From positions 62,001 through 126,000 of the forward strand of contig NZ_JAADZW010000012.1 in assembly GCF_010645065.1 (NCBI RefSeq): a stretch of DNA of 64,000 bases, read 5' to 3'. Made by a program: the position numbers and the translations under genes. Under the pieces are notes generated by a model that made no database searches, was not told where the DNA came from, and was given only the letters and a program-made list of their open reading frames with translations. This DNA is from Flavobacterium fluviatile. Lineage in GTDB: Bacteria > Bacteroidota > Bacteroidia > Flavobacteriales > Flavobacteriaceae. Shown here piece by piece: positions 22,676 through 34,358 of the stretch; within the stretch, counting starts at the first letter, position 1; each line of letters opens with the position of its first letter.

Positions 22676-23182
22676 TTAAAAAATAAATTTAGAAGTTAAT
22701 TCGTACAAAGTTATACTAACTGCCTGTACAACATTCATACTGCTGTTTTTACCAAACATGTTGATATGAACAATTTGATTTGAAATTTTTAAAAGCTCAT
22801 CAGATATTCCATCAGTCTCACTTCCTGTCAAAAGTGCTACTTTTTTATTTTCAGGAATAATAATTTCTTTTAAGGGCTTGCTGTTACTGGTAATTTCTAA
22901 AGCAATAATTTCGAATTGATTTTCAAGCAGATAATCAATCAATTGAGAGTTTTCTTCGATGACAAAATGAGGAACATGAAGATGGGTACTTCTTGATGTT
23001 TTATTTATTTTTCTGGGATTTAAAGGAATGTTTTTTCCTAAAAAAATGATATTTTCTACACCGAAAGCTTCACTAATTCTAAAAAGGGAACCAATATTTT
23101 GCTGAAAGCAGATATGATCGCAAATAAGAGTTATTGGAAATGCTTTTCTTTCAAATTGATTTTCTTCGTGGGTAAGCTGCAC
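22676..23182 (-). CDS. TrmH/SpoU-family RNA 2'-O-methyltransferase
   Basis: 168 residues, a compact SPOUT (alpha/beta knot) enzyme without an extra RNA-binding domain. Motif 1 NIGSLFRISEAFG (about 29-41), motif 2 LLTGSETDGIS (about 117-127) and motif 3 NMFGKNSSMNVVQAVSI (about 140-156) are all present. It should transfer a methyl group to a ribose 2'-OH in tRNA or rRNA; the target nucleotide is not predictable. Last gene of a tight minus-strand set after the DUF4159 gene (10-bp gap). Confidence 0.88.
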   Translation of the reverse strand: MQLTHEENQFERKAFPITLICDHICFQQNIGSLFRISEAFGVENIIFLGKNIPLNPRKINKTSRSTHLHVPHFVIEENSQLIDYLLENQFEIIALEITSNSKPLKEIIIPENKKVALLTGSETDGISDELLKISNQIVHINMFGKNSSMNVVQAVSITLYELTSKFIF

Positions 23183-23192
23183 TTTCTGGAGA

Positions 23193-23831
23193 TTAATTGG
23201 TGAAAATATAATTAATGATGTTGGCTCCCATTTTTAATGCCTTTTGGCGAACTGCTGCAGGATCATTATTTACTTCGGGATCTTCCCAGCCATCACCAAG
23301 ATCGCATTCGTATGTGTAAAGTAAAACCAGCTTGTTTTCTACAAAAACTCCAAACGCCTGTGGTCTTTTTGCATCGTGTTCGTGAATTTTTGGCAGCCCG
23401 TTTGGAAAAGGAAAAGGTTTTTGAAAAATAGGATGATTAGCCGGAATTTCGACCAGATTGTTATTTGGAAATATTTTTTTGATTTCTTTTCGGATATACT
23501 GATCCATTCCATAATTGTCATCAATATGAAGAAAACCGCCTCCGTTTAGATAATTTCTGAGGTTATTTATATCAGAATCGCTAAACACAACATTACCATG
23601 TCCGGTCATGTGTACAAAAGGATAAGACAACAAATCCGGATTTCCCGGTTCAACTGTTGAAGGCTTTGCTTTTATCTGGGTCTGAATGTTTGAATTACAA
23701 AAACGAATTAAATTTGGCAAAGAAGTAGGATTTGCGTACCAGTCACCGCCGCCACTGTATTTTAGTAAAGCGATTTCTTGTGCAAAAGAAGGGATAGAAA
23801 TTAATAGAAAAAGATACAATATTTTTTTCAT
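23193..23831 (-). CDS. DUF4159 domain secreted protein
   Basis: 212 residues with a signal peptide (cut near PSFAQ). The body matches DUF4159: LLKYSGGGDWYANP near the mature N-terminus, MTGHGNVVFSD, the GGGFLHIDDNYGMD turn and IPANHPIF. The fold resembles the glutamine-amidotransferase-like domain of membrane-anchored proteins, but catalytic function is unknown. It lies 15 bp after rsmE and 10 bp before the TrmH-like gene. Confidence 0.85.
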   Translation of the reverse strand: MKKILYLFLLISIPSFAQEIALLKYSGGGDWYANPTSLPNLIRFCNSNIQTQIKAKPSTVEPGNPDLLSYPFVHMTGHGNVVFSDSDINNLRNYLNGGGFLHIDDNYGMDQYIRKEIKKIFPNNNLVEIPANHPIFQKPFPFPNGLPKIHEHDAKRPQAFGVFVENKLVLLYTYECDLGDGWEDPEVNNDPAAVRQKALKMGANIINYIFTN

Positions 23832-23846
23832 ACCATTTAGATTCGG

Positions 23847-24560
23847 TTAATTTGATATTTCATTAAAAAACACAACGCTATGACAGGCGACAACTGCAGC
23901 GGTTTCAGTGCGTAAACGGGTGTTTCCAAGTGTAACGGGCTGAAATTTATTTTCGATGGCCAATGCAATTTCTTTTTTAGAAAAATCGCCTTCGGGACCA
24001 ATTAAAAGTGTTACATTTTCGTTTGGTTTTAAGGTTTCTTTTAATGATTTTTTATCTGTTTCTTCACAATGTGCAATGAACTGTAATCCATCGTTTTTGT
24101 ATTTGATAAATTCTTTAAATGAAACTGCGTCGTTTAATTTTGGCAAAAACATTTCATTAGATTGTTTCATAGCCGAAAGGATTATTTTTTCGAATCGATC
24201 CTTATTTATTACTTTTCTTTCAGACCTGTCACAAATGATGGGTGTAATCTCATGAATGCCAATTTCGGTTGCTTTTTCTAAAAACCATTCAAAACGGTCG
24301 TTCATTTTGGTTGGCGCAACTGCCAAATGTAAATGGAATTTTGGTTTAGGTGATTTTTCTATCGAACGAACTTCTACAATGCATTTGTTATCTGAAGCAA
24401 GCGTAATTTCGGTTTCAAATAATAATCCCAAGCCATTTGTTACGTGCAGGATATCCGAGTCTTTTTTTCGTAAAACTTTTATTATATGACGACTTTCTTC
24501 TTTATCAAAAGAAAAAGTTTCAGTAGTTTCGTCTATATCCGGATTGTAAAATAACTGCAT
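23847..24560 (-). CDS. rsmE: 16S rRNA m3U1498 methyltransferase RsmE
   Basis: 237 residues, the usual length. N-terminal PUA-like domain (HIIKVLRKK) and SPOUT catalytic domain with RFEWFLEKATEIGI, LLIGPEGDFSKKE and LGNTRLRTETAAV, diagnostic of RsmE. It N3-methylates U1498 of 16S rRNA in the decoding centre. It starts three bases after the tsaD stop, so the pair is co-translated or at least co-transcribed. Confidence 0.95.
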   Translation of the reverse strand: MQLFYNPDIDETTETFSFDKEESRHIIKVLRKKDSDILHVTNGLGLLFETEITLASDNKCIVEVRSIEKSPKPKFHLHLAVAPTKMNDRFEWFLEKATEIGIHEITPIICDRSERKVINKDRFEKIILSAMKQSNEMFLPKLNDAVSFKEFIKYKNDGLQFIAHCEETDKKSLKETLKPNENVTLLIGPEGDFSKKEIALAIENKFQPVTLGNTRLRTETAAVVACHSVVFFNEISN

Positions 24561-24563
24561 AAT

Positions 24564-25586
24564 TTAAAATTGTATTCTCGCTTTAGATACTACCGAAGAA
24601 TCTTCAAAACGTTCTGATAAGTATTTCTGATAACCAACAATTCCTATCATTGCGGCATTGTCTGTAGTGTATTCAAATTTCGGAATAAAAGTTTTCCATC
24701 CATATTTTCCTTCACTTTCTTTCAGTCGGTTTCTGATTCCTGAATTTGCTGAAACGCCTCCGCCAATAGCAATTTGTTTAATTCCGGTTTCTTTTACCGC
24801 TAATTTTAATTTATCCATCAAAATCTCGATAATGGTATGTTGTACAGAAGCACAAATATCATTTAAGTTTTCTTCGATGAAATTTGGATTTTTCTCTTTA
24901 TTCTTCTGTATAAAATATAAAATGGCTGTTTTTAAACCGGAGAAGCTAAAATCTAATCCGGGAACTTTTGGTTTTGTAAACAAGAAAGCTTTCGGATTAC
25001 CTTCTTTGGCATATTTATCAATAAGGGGACCTCCAGGATAGGGAAGTCCAAGTATTTTGGCACTTTTATCAAATGCCTCTCCAACAGCGTCGTCTGTAGT
25101 CTCGCCTATAATTTCCATATCAAAAAAGCCGTTCACTTTTACTATTTGGGTATGTCCACCACTAATAGTTAGAGCTATAAAAGGAAACTCCGGTTTGTCG
25201 AATCCTTCTTCATCAATAAAGTGAGCCAAAATATGAGCATGCATGTGGTTTACGGCAATCAGCGGAATATTTAAAGCCAGTGATAATGATTTGCTAAATG
25301 AACTGCCAACCAGTAATGAACCCATTAAACCTGGACCTTGTGTAAAAGCAATAGCTGTTAATTGCTCTTTTTGTATATTAGCTTTGCGTAATGCTGCGTC
25401 AATTACTGGTACAATATTCTGTTGGTGTGCCCTCGAAGCCAGTTCAGGAACAACACCCCCATATTGATTATGAATTAACTGATTTGCTACAACATTTGAG
25501 AGTACTTTGTCGTTATGTAAAACCGCGGCGGCAGTATCATCGCAGGAACTTTCGATGGCAAGAATAAAAACCTCTGAATTTTGCAT
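24564..25586 (-). CDS. tsaD: tRNA N6-threonylcarbamoyladenosine synthase subunit TsaD
   Basis: 340 residues from the ATG at 25584-25586 (MQNSEVFILAIESSCDD), matching the family start; a further upstream ATG adds 11 unlikely residues. The ASKHA fold and the metal-binding NHMHAHILAH, the SGGHTQ and the GGGVSANSGIR motifs are present. With TsaB, TsaC and TsaE it makes t6A37 in ANN-decoding tRNAs. First gene of the tsaD-rsmE-DUF4159-trmH set, divergent from the TamB-like gene. Confidence 0.96.
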   Translation of the reverse strand: MQNSEVFILAIESSCDDTAAAVLHNDKVLSNVVANQLIHNQYGGVVPELASRAHQQNIVPVIDAALRKANIQKEQLTAIAFTQGPGLMGSLLVGSSFSKSLSLALNIPLIAVNHMHAHILAHFIDEEGFDKPEFPFIALTISGGHTQIVKVNGFFDMEIIGETTDDAVGEAFDKSAKILGLPYPGGPLIDKYAKEGNPKAFLFTKPKVPGLDFSFSGLKTAILYFIQKNKEKNPNFIEENLNDICASVQHTIIEILMDKLKLAVKETGIKQIAIGGGVSANSGIRNRLKESEGKYGWKTFIPKFEYTTDNAAMIGIVGYQKYLSERFEDSSVVSKARIQF

Positions 25587-25774
25587 ATAAAGGCACAAAT
25601 TTTGAATTATATTTGACAAATCAAATTTTAACTTTCTTTGATTGTAAAGGAGGAGCCAAAATTAAAGAATTTTTATCAAAAACAGCAGTTCTTTGTCTGT
25701 TCAAAATAAATTAAAACAAAACTAAAATAAAAGCAACTATCAAAAAAATCAAGAAAATAATATCAAGGACCCTA

Positions 25775-28700
25775 ATGGGGTTGATTTTACTTGTACTGGT
25801 ATTTGCTATTACCTTATCTTTGCCTGTGGTGCAAACCCAAATTGCACATTACATTGCTGAAAGACTCAATACTGATTTCAAAACCAATATTAGTATTGAT
25901 AAGGTGGCGGTAAATGCTTTTGGAGGTGTCAAACTTAAAAAAGTATTGATCCTGGATCATCACAAAAAGATTTTAATTTATTCTGATATTATTACCACTG
26001 ATATATTGAGTGTCACCAGGCTAATTGATGGAGATTTGATTTTTGGTGATGTTCGACTGACAGGTTTGATTTTTAATCTGAAGACTTATAAAAATGAAGA
26101 TGAAAATAATATCAATGTTTTTATACGGTTATTTGAATCCGGAAAACCAACCAAATCAAAAAAGCATTTCTTGTTAACTGCCAAGAATGCCTACATAACT
26201 CAAGGGGCATTTTCTGCAATTGATGAAAATAAGAAAACTCCGAAGATTATCGATTTTAAAAAACTGAACACTTATATCAGCGATTTCAAATTATACGGAT
26301 CTGAGATAAATACTAATATCCATAGATTTTCTTTTTTAGATCACAGAGGATTATACGTGTCAAATTTAAGCTCTAAATTCACGTACACCAAAAAACAAAT
26401 TAAACTTGAAAGTTTAGCAATATCAACCAAAAGATCCAATATTTACGGCAAAGCAATTTTAAATTATAACGTTAAAGACTTTCTGGAATTTACCGATAAA
26501 GTAAAATTTGATGTTGCATTAGATTCGGCTTCTCTGGCATCAAATGACATACGTTATTTTTATGATGGCTTAGGCAAAAACCAGCATTTTAGAGTTAAAA
26601 CTAAAATAGAGGGGCCTCTGAATAACCTTAACCTGAAAAAGTTAAGATTAAGTGACACAAACGGAACAAGGATTATTGGAAATATCAATTTTAAAAATCT
26701 TTTAGGAAACAAAACCCAAAAGTTTTCGATGGATGGAAAATTTGATAAACTAATTGCTAGTTATGATAATTTAGCTGTTTTGCTTCCAAATGTTTTAGGA
26801 AAAAAACTTCCTAAAGAACTCAAAAGAATTGGTAAAGTTAATATTGTTGGAACTGTAAAAGTGTCAACAACAGATTTAGAATCAAAATTCAAAATGGCTA
26901 CCGATCTCGGAAATGGAGCGGTTGACCTGCACATGAATAATATTGATTTTATAGATAAAGCTTCCTATTCCGGAAATATTGTTCTGAATAATTTTGATAT
27001 CGGCACTTTATTGCAAAGGAAAGATATAGGCAAAACTACTCTGAATTTAGATGTTGAAGGAATTGGTTTTACTAAAAAATATTTAAATACAATTATAAAA
27101 GGGGATATAGCAAAACTGGATTATAATAAATACACTTATAATAATATTATTGTAAATGGGAACTTTAAATTGCCTTATTACAAAGGAAAAGTTTCTGTTA
27201 ATGATCCAAACCTAAACCTGAGTTTTGATGGTTTAGTCGATTTAAGCAAACGTGAAAATAAATATGACTTTCATATTAACATTGAAAATTCTGATTTGCG
27301 AAAATTAAAATTCGTGAATGATTCGATTTCAAATTTTACAGGAGACGCAATTGTTCAGGTTAGCGGAAATTCGCTGCAAAGTTTACAGGGAAATATTTAT
27401 ATAAAAGATGCTGTTTACCAAAATCCGAAATCAACCTATGTTTTTGATGAAATAACAGTAAATTCAAGTTTTGATTCTGATAAATTGCGAACTATAACTG
27501 TTAATTCAACTGACGTTGTAAATGGAAAAATTGTAGGTAAATTTCAATTTGACCAGCTGGATGAATTAGTAATGAATTCTGTTGGAAGTCTTTATACAAA
27601 TTACAAGCCTCATAAAGTTAAAAAAGGGCAGTTTTTGCGGTTTAATTTCCATGTCTATAATAAAGTCGTTGAAATGCTATATCCGGATATTGAAATTGAT
27701 TCGAGTACAGTGATGCGCGGAAGGATTGATTCTGATAAGAAAGATTTTAAGTTCAGATTTAAATCGCAAAAAATCACTGCTTCAAAAAATACTTTTGATA
27801 ATATCCGAATTAATATTGATAATAAAAACCCGCTATATAATGCTTTTGTCGAGCTAGACAGCATCAAAACGCCGTACTACAAGATTCGTGATTTTAATTT
27901 GATTAATGTAACATCAAAAGACACAATGTTTGTCCGTTCTGAATTTAAAGGCGGAAATAAAGGGGAGGATTATTTTAATCTGAATTTATATCACACCATA
28001 GATAAAAATAAAAACAATATACTTGGAATTCATAAATCAGAAATGAAATTTAAAGACTATTTATGGTATTTGAATGAAGATGAAGAAGATGATAATCAGG
28101 TAGTTTTTGATAAAAATTTTAAAAACTTTACCATCGATAATATTATACTATCCCATGAAGACCAAAAAATGGATCTGAATGGGGTAATAAAAGGGACTGA
28201 TTATAAAGATGTAGTCCTGAATTTTGAAAATGTAGATATCAATAAAATAACACCCTTAAATAATAAATTTGTTTTTAATGGTAATCTGAACGGAAGCATA
28301 AATTACAAGCAAAACAAAAACATCTATCAGCCAACTGCATCTATTGAAATTGACCATTTAAATCTGAATAAGATTGATTTAGGAACTTTGAAGTTTGATA
28401 TTTCAGGAGATCAAACCTTTAAAAAGTTTACTATAAATTCGTCTATAGAAAATAATTTTGCAGAATCTTTCAGGGCAGAAGGGAGTTTTGCAGTTCAGAA
28501 TAAGGAGACAATGCTGGATTTGAAATTAAAGCTTGATGGCTTTAATCTGGCAGCTTTAAGCACCATTGGGGGTAACGTTCTGTCTAATATACGAGGAACT
28601 GTGTCCGGAAATGCAGCAATAGCGGGCAATCTTAAAAAACCGGAAATAAACGGCAGGTTATATGTTGAAAAAGCAGGTATGACCGTAACCTATCTCAATA

Positions 28701-30274
28701 CTGACTACGAATTAAATAATCGGACAGTTATAGATTTAACTGACGAAAAGTTCCTATTTAGAAATAATCAGCTAACAGATACCCGGTTTGGGACTAAAGG
28801 ATTGCTCAATGGTAGCATAGAACATACAAATTTTGGAGACTGGAAATTGGATTTAACGATAACTTCAAAAAAATTGTTGGCATTAGATACAAAAGACAGT
28901 GAAGACGCTGCATATTTTGGTACGGCTTTTATCAATGGTACAGCAAGTATAACAGGACCAACAGAAGCGTTATTTATTAAAGTAGATGCGAAATCTGAGA
29001 AAGGAACGCAAATAAAAATACCAATTAGTAATGTACAAAGTGCCGGAGATAAGAGCTTTATTCATTTTATTACACCAAAAGAAAAATTTAATCAGTCTAA
29101 AGGAATTGTAGAAACAACAAGAGATTATAACGGACTGGAACTGGAATTCGATTTTGACATTACTCCTGATGCGGAAATTGAAGTTATTTTAGACAGGGAT
29201 TCGGGACATGGCATGAAAGGTAAAGGATACGGTTCCTTATTATTTAAAATTAATACGCTTGGCAAATTTAATATGTGGGGAGATTTTCAGGCTTATGAAG
29301 GAACTTATAATTTTAAATACGGCGGGTTAATAGATAAAAAATTTGCTGTTAAAAAAGGAGGTTCAATTATTTGGGAAGGAAACCCTATGAGAGCACAATT
29401 AAATTTAGAAGCTGTTTACAGAACAATTGCTAACCCCGCAGTTTTATTGGAAAATTCTTCATTCAATAAAAAAGTTCCTGTTGAGGTGGTCATTGGTTTA
29501 AGAGGGGATTTAGCTAGTCCTGAGCCTAATTTTGATATTCAGTTTCCTTCTGTAAGTAGTGTTTTGAAATCAGAAATACAATATAAACTCGATGATAAGG
29601 ATATTCGTCAGACCCAGGCTTTATATTTGTTATCGACAGGTTCTTTTATGAGTACGGATGGGTTTAGCCAGGGAGATTTATCCGGAACATTTGCTGAAAC
29701 GGCTTCTAGTTTATTAGGAGATATAATTAAATCTGATAATGATAAAATTAATGTGGGTTTTAATTATATTTCTGCTGACAGGCGTATAGGTCAGGAGGCT
29801 GACGGACAGGTTGTTGCAACTGTTTCGTCGCAAATTAATGAACGCATTACCATTAATGGAAAAGTAGGCGTACCTGTAGGAGGTATAAATGAATCGGCAA
29901 TTGTAGGAGATATTGAGGTACAATATCGTATTAATGAAGACGGAACTGCTAATTTGAGATTGTTCAATAAGGAAAATGACCTTAGTTATGTTGGTCAGGG
30001 TATTGGATATACTCAGGGAGTAGGTATTAGCTATGAAGTTGATTTTGATACTTTTAGCGAGTTAGTTAATAAAATCTTTAAGAAGAATAAATTAGGAAAA
30101 ATCAATAAAAGCTCAAATGACATACAGGACTCTAATTTAAACCCTGATTATATAAATTTTACAAACGCTAAAAAAGAAGCACAAAAAGACAAAGACAACT
30201 CTGAGAAAAAAGAAGAAAAACAGGAAAAACAAAATAATAATAATGAGGGGCTTATTCCTGATAATGATTTCTAA
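25775..30274 (+). CDS. TamB-like translocation/assembly module protein (DUF490)
   Basis: 1499 residues: an N-terminal membrane anchor (MGLILLVLVFAITLSLPVV), an AsmA-like start, long repetitive beta-strand segments and a C-terminal DUF490 region (about 1080-1430; AYEGTYNFKYGGLIDKKFAV). The tail beyond about 1455 is rich in Lys, Glu and Asn. TamB proteins bridge inner and outer membrane and move lipids or assist outer-membrane protein assembly. The reading frame stays open for 20 codons upstream of the first ATG and encodes a Lys-rich stretch (IKKIKKIISRTL) that would make a more typical cytosolic flank, so a non-AUG start upstream is possible. Confidence 0.9.
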   Translation: MGLILLVLVFAITLSLPVVQTQIAHYIAERLNTDFKTNISIDKVAVNAFGGVKLKKVLILDHHKKILIYSDIITTDILSVTRLIDGDLIFGDVRLTGLIFNLKTYKNEDENNINVFIRLFESGKPTKSKKHFLLTAKNAYITQGAFSAIDENKKTPKIIDFKKLNTYISDFKLYGSEINTNIHRFSFLDHRGLYVSNLSSKFTYTKKQIKLESLAISTKRSNIYGKAILNYNVKDFLEFTDKVKFDVALDSASLASNDIRYFYDGLGKNQHFRVKTKIEGPLNNLNLKKLRLSDTNGTRIIGNINFKNLLGNKTQKFSMDGKFDKLIASYDNLAVLLPNVLGKKLPKELKRIGKVNIVGTVKVSTTDLESKFKMATDLGNGAVDLHMNNIDFIDKASYSGNIVLNNFDIGTLLQRKDIGKTTLNLDVEGIGFTKKYLNTIIKGDIAKLDYNKYTYNNIIVNGNFKLPYYKGKVSVNDPNLNLSFDGLVDLSKRENKYDFHINIENSDLRKLKFVNDSISNFTGDAIVQVSGNSLQSLQGNIYIKDAVYQNPKSTYVFDEITVNSSFDSDKLRTITVNSTDVVNGKIVGKFQFDQLDELVMNSVGSLYTNYKPHKVKKGQFLRFNFHVYNKVVEMLYPDIEIDSSTVMRGRIDSDKKDFKFRFKSQKITASKNTFDNIRINIDNKNPLYNAFVELDSIKTPYYKIRDFNLINVTSKDTMFVRSEFKGGNKGEDYFNLNLYHTIDKNKNNILGIHKSEMKFKDYLWYLNEDEEDDNQVVFDKNFKNFTIDNIILSHEDQKMDLNGVIKGTDYKDVVLNFENVDINKITPLNNKFVFNGNLNGSINYKQNKNIYQPTASIEIDHLNLNKIDLGTLKFDISGDQTFKKFTINSSIENNFAESFRAEGSFAVQNKETMLDLKLKLDGFNLAALSTIGGNVLSNIRGTVSGNAAIAGNLKKPEINGRLYVEKAGMTVTYLNTDYELNNRTVIDLTDEKFLFRNNQLTDTRFGTKGLLNGSIEHTNFGDWKLDLTITSKKLLALDTKDSEDAAYFGTAFINGTASITGPTEALFIKVDAKSEKGTQIKIPISNVQSAGDKSFIHFITPKEKFNQSKGIVETTRDYNGLELEFDFDITPDAEIEVILDRDSGHGMKGKGYGSLLFKINTLGKFNMWGDFQAYEGTYNFKYGGLIDKKFAVKKGGSIIWEGNPMRAQLNLEAVYRTIANPAVLLENSSFNKKVPVEVVIGLRGDLASPEPNFDIQFPSVSSVLKSEIQYKLDDKDIRQTQALYLLSTGSFMSTDGFSQGDLSGTFAETASSLLGDIIKSDNDKINVGFNYISADRRIGQEADGQVVATVSSQINERITINGKVGVPVGGINESAIVGDIEVQYRINEDGTANLRLFNKENDLSYVGQGIGYTQGVGISYEVDFDTFSELVNKIFKKNKLGKINKSSNDIQDSNLNPDYINFTNAKKEAQKDKDNSEKKEEKQEKQNNNNEGLIPDNDF

Positions 30275-30463
30275 ACAACTGAACCGAAAGGTTTTGAAAT
30301 CTTGATTCAATATCCCGAAAAAGTTATTATAATTATGAAATTTTATAACACTTCATTTGTTGAATGTTAATTTTACATTATTAATTAAAAAAGGTTACTT
30401 TTATTGTCTTAAATGAATTTTTAGGTGTATAAAAACTTATTAACCGAAAACGTTTGAATTTGA

Positions 30464-30471
30464 TATATTTG
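30464..30471 (+). promoter_or_regulatory. Candidate -7 element for pfkA
   Basis: TATATTTG matches TAnnTTTG and lies 69 nt before the pfkA ATG. No convincing -33 TTG is placed correctly, so an activator may be needed. The rest of the 266-bp gap holds only a repeated TTTGCTAATTT (30468-30478 and 30510-30520). Confidence 0.4.
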
Positions 30472-30540
30472 CTAATTTATTATAATCATCAACGGAAAAG
30501 TGATGAATGTTTGCTAATTTTACACTTTAATACTTAAATA

Positions 30541-32608
<2,068 letters not shown>

Positions 32609-32625
32609 TATTTTATTAAGTGAGA

Positions 32626-32660
32626 AAATCCCGTTATTTCTAAATAACGGGATTTCTTAT
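32626..32660 (+). terminator. Intrinsic terminator after gap
   Basis: Complementary arms AAATCCCGTTATTT (32626-32639) and AAATAACGGGATTT (32642-32655); the innermost pairs must open to form a loop. A short T-rich tail follows. Confidence 0.75.
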
Positions 32661-32731
32661 TTTGTTATGTCTTTAATTAATGTAAAAAACACACTTTTAA
32701 TTAAAGAAAACTAATTAAAAACTAAACTAAC

Positions 32732-33583
32732 ATGAAATTAATAGTTGATAGTGGATCTACCAAAGCTGACTGGATTGCAATTGATGATAATGGAAAAGTA
32801 CTGTTCACAACACAAACTTTAGGGCTAAACCCTGAAATACTGGATGGACCTGAAATTATAGAAAGAGTAAATGATCGTTTTGATATTTCACAAAATAGAA
32901 AAGAAGCAACTCATTTGTTCTTTTATGGGGCAGGATGCGGTACTGACCGAATGAAAAAATCCTTATCTCAGGTATTTCAGGAGTATTTTGAAAATGCTAT
33001 TGTTGAGGTTCAGGAAGACACTTATGCTGCAGTGTATGCGACTACACCAAAAGGAGAAGAAGCGATTGTTAGTATTTTAGGAACTGGCTCTAATTGTAGT
33101 TATTACGATGGTAAAATTTTACATCAAAAAGTGCAATCATTAGGTTATATTGCAATGGATGACTGCAGTGGAAATGTGTTTGGAAAAGAATTGATTAGAA
33201 AATATTATTTTAATAAGATGCCTAAAGAATTGGCTGTTGAGTTTGAAAAAGAATATAATTTAGATGCTGATTACATCAAAAACAAATTGTATAAAGAGCC
33301 AAACCCAAATGCTTATCTGGCAACTTTTGCTAAATTTCTGATTCAGCATAAAGATTCCGATTTTTGTAGAAAAATCATTTTTAAAGGGATGAAATCTTTT
33401 GTAAAAAACTATATCAGGCAATATGATAACTGTCAGGAAGTACCTGTTCATTTTGTTGGCTCTATAGCTTTTTACCTTAAGGATGAGCTGCAGGAGATAT
33501 TTGATAAATACGAACTTAAATTAGGTAACGTTTTAAGACGTCCAATTGACGGACTTATTGCGTATCACGTTGCAAATAAATAA
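32732..33583 (+). CDS. N-acetylglucosamine kinase-like BadF/BadG-family protein
   Basis: 283 residues. ASKHA-fold sugar kinase: phosphate-1 loop DSGSTKADWIAID at the very N-terminus, STGSN-type motif as SILGTGSNCSYYDG (about 113-126), and GYIAMDDCSGNVFGK. Members phosphorylate N-acetylglucosamine or related amino sugars from peptidoglycan or chitin. The gene stands between gap and mgsA, with mgsA only 8 bp downstream, tying it to sugar-phosphate metabolism. Confidence 0.85.
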   Translation: MKLIVDSGSTKADWIAIDDNGKVLFTTQTLGLNPEILDGPEIIERVNDRFDISQNRKEATHLFFYGAGCGTDRMKKSLSQVFQEYFENAIVEVQEDTYAAVYATTPKGEEAIVSILGTGSNCSYYDGKILHQKVQSLGYIAMDDCSGNVFGKELIRKYYFNKMPKELAVEFEKEYNLDADYIKNKLYKEPNPNAYLATFAKFLIQHKDSDFCRKIIFKGMKSFVKNYIRQYDNCQEVPVHFVGSIAFYLKDELQEIFDKYELKLGNVLRRPIDGLIAYHVANK

Positions 33584-33591
33584 AATTAAGA

Positions 33592-33966
33592 ATGGAAATT
33601 GCAATTATTGCGCATGATGGTAAAAAAGCAGATTTGATTAATTTTTTAATTAAAAATACCGAGGTTCTGCAAAACGAGAATATAAGTTTAATTGGTACTG
33701 GTACAACCGGTGGAAAAGCAGAAGCAGCAGGTTTTAAGACAAGGAGAATGCTCTCAGGTCCTTTAGGAGGTGATGCCCAAATAGCAGGCAGAGTAGCAGA
33801 AGGGCTGACACATATGGTTTTCTTTTTTAAGGATCCTTTGTCAAGTCACCCACATGAGGCAGATATTAATATGCTTATCAGGGTTTGTGATGTACATAAT
33901 GTGCCGCTGGCAACTAATGAAGCAACGGCACAATTATTATTAGATGCTATTGCACAGCAATTATAG
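33592..33966 (+). CDS. mgsA: Methylglyoxal synthase
   Basis: 124 residues. Full MgsA core: IAHDGKKADLI, TGTTGGKAEAAG (phosphate site), catalytic Asp61 in GPLGGDAQIAG and DPLSSHPHEADI. It converts dihydroxyacetone phosphate to methylglyoxal and phosphate, relieving sugar-phosphate build-up. It is co-directional with pfkA, gap and the kinase; its last 20 bases overlap the 3' end of the convergent ridA-type gene. Confidence 0.96.
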   Translation: MEIAIIAHDGKKADLINFLIKNTEVLQNENISLIGTGTTGGKAEAAGFKTRRMLSGPLGGDAQIAGRVAEGLTHMVFFFKDPLSSHPHEADINMLIRVCDVHNVPLATNEATAQLLLDAIAQQL

Positions 33967-34327
33967 AAATCTCAACATTTACATTTTTTGGCAAACAAGC
34001 CACCTGAACCGTTTCACGTGCTGGAGCGGTTTTTTCATTAAAATAAGATCCGTAAACAGTATTGATCGAAGCAAAATTATTCATGTCCATTATGAAAATA
34101 GAAGCTTTTACCACATTCTCAAACGTCATATCAGCAGCTTCTAAAATAGCTGCAATATTTTGCATAACCTGATGTGTTTCATCGTTGATATTTGCTGTAA
34201 CCAGTTCTCCTGTAGATGGGTTTATCGCTATTTGTCCGGATGCATAAAGTGTATTTCCCGATAATATAGCCTGATTATAAGGGCCGATAGGAGCTGGTGC
34301 TTTGTCGGTAAAGATTATTTTTTTCAT
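33947..34327 (-). CDS. RidA family enamine/imine deaminase
   Basis: 126 residues, the usual size. GPYNQAILSGNTLYASGQIAINPSTGE and the ARETVQVACLPKNV motif with the substrate Arg near residue 105 and the ending VEISIIAV mark the RidA/YjgF group. It hydrolyses reactive 2-aminoacrylate and similar enamines made by PLP enzymes. Convergent 20-bp overlap with mgsA. It lies 31 bp after the LptD gene on the same strand. Confidence 0.95.
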   Translation of the reverse strand: MKKIIFTDKAPAPIGPYNQAILSGNTLYASGQIAINPSTGELVTANINDETHQVMQNIAAILEAADMTFENVVKASIFIMDMNNFASINTVYGSYFNEKTAPARETVQVACLPKNVNVEISIIAVQ

Positions 34328-34358
34328 ATTAAAATATTAAAAAATTTGTAATAAGGAA

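Noticed and set aside
24658..25041. 127-codon plus-strand open frame opposite tsaD
   Set aside because: Fully antisense to a conserved essential gene; the composition follows the reverse complement of tsaD codons.
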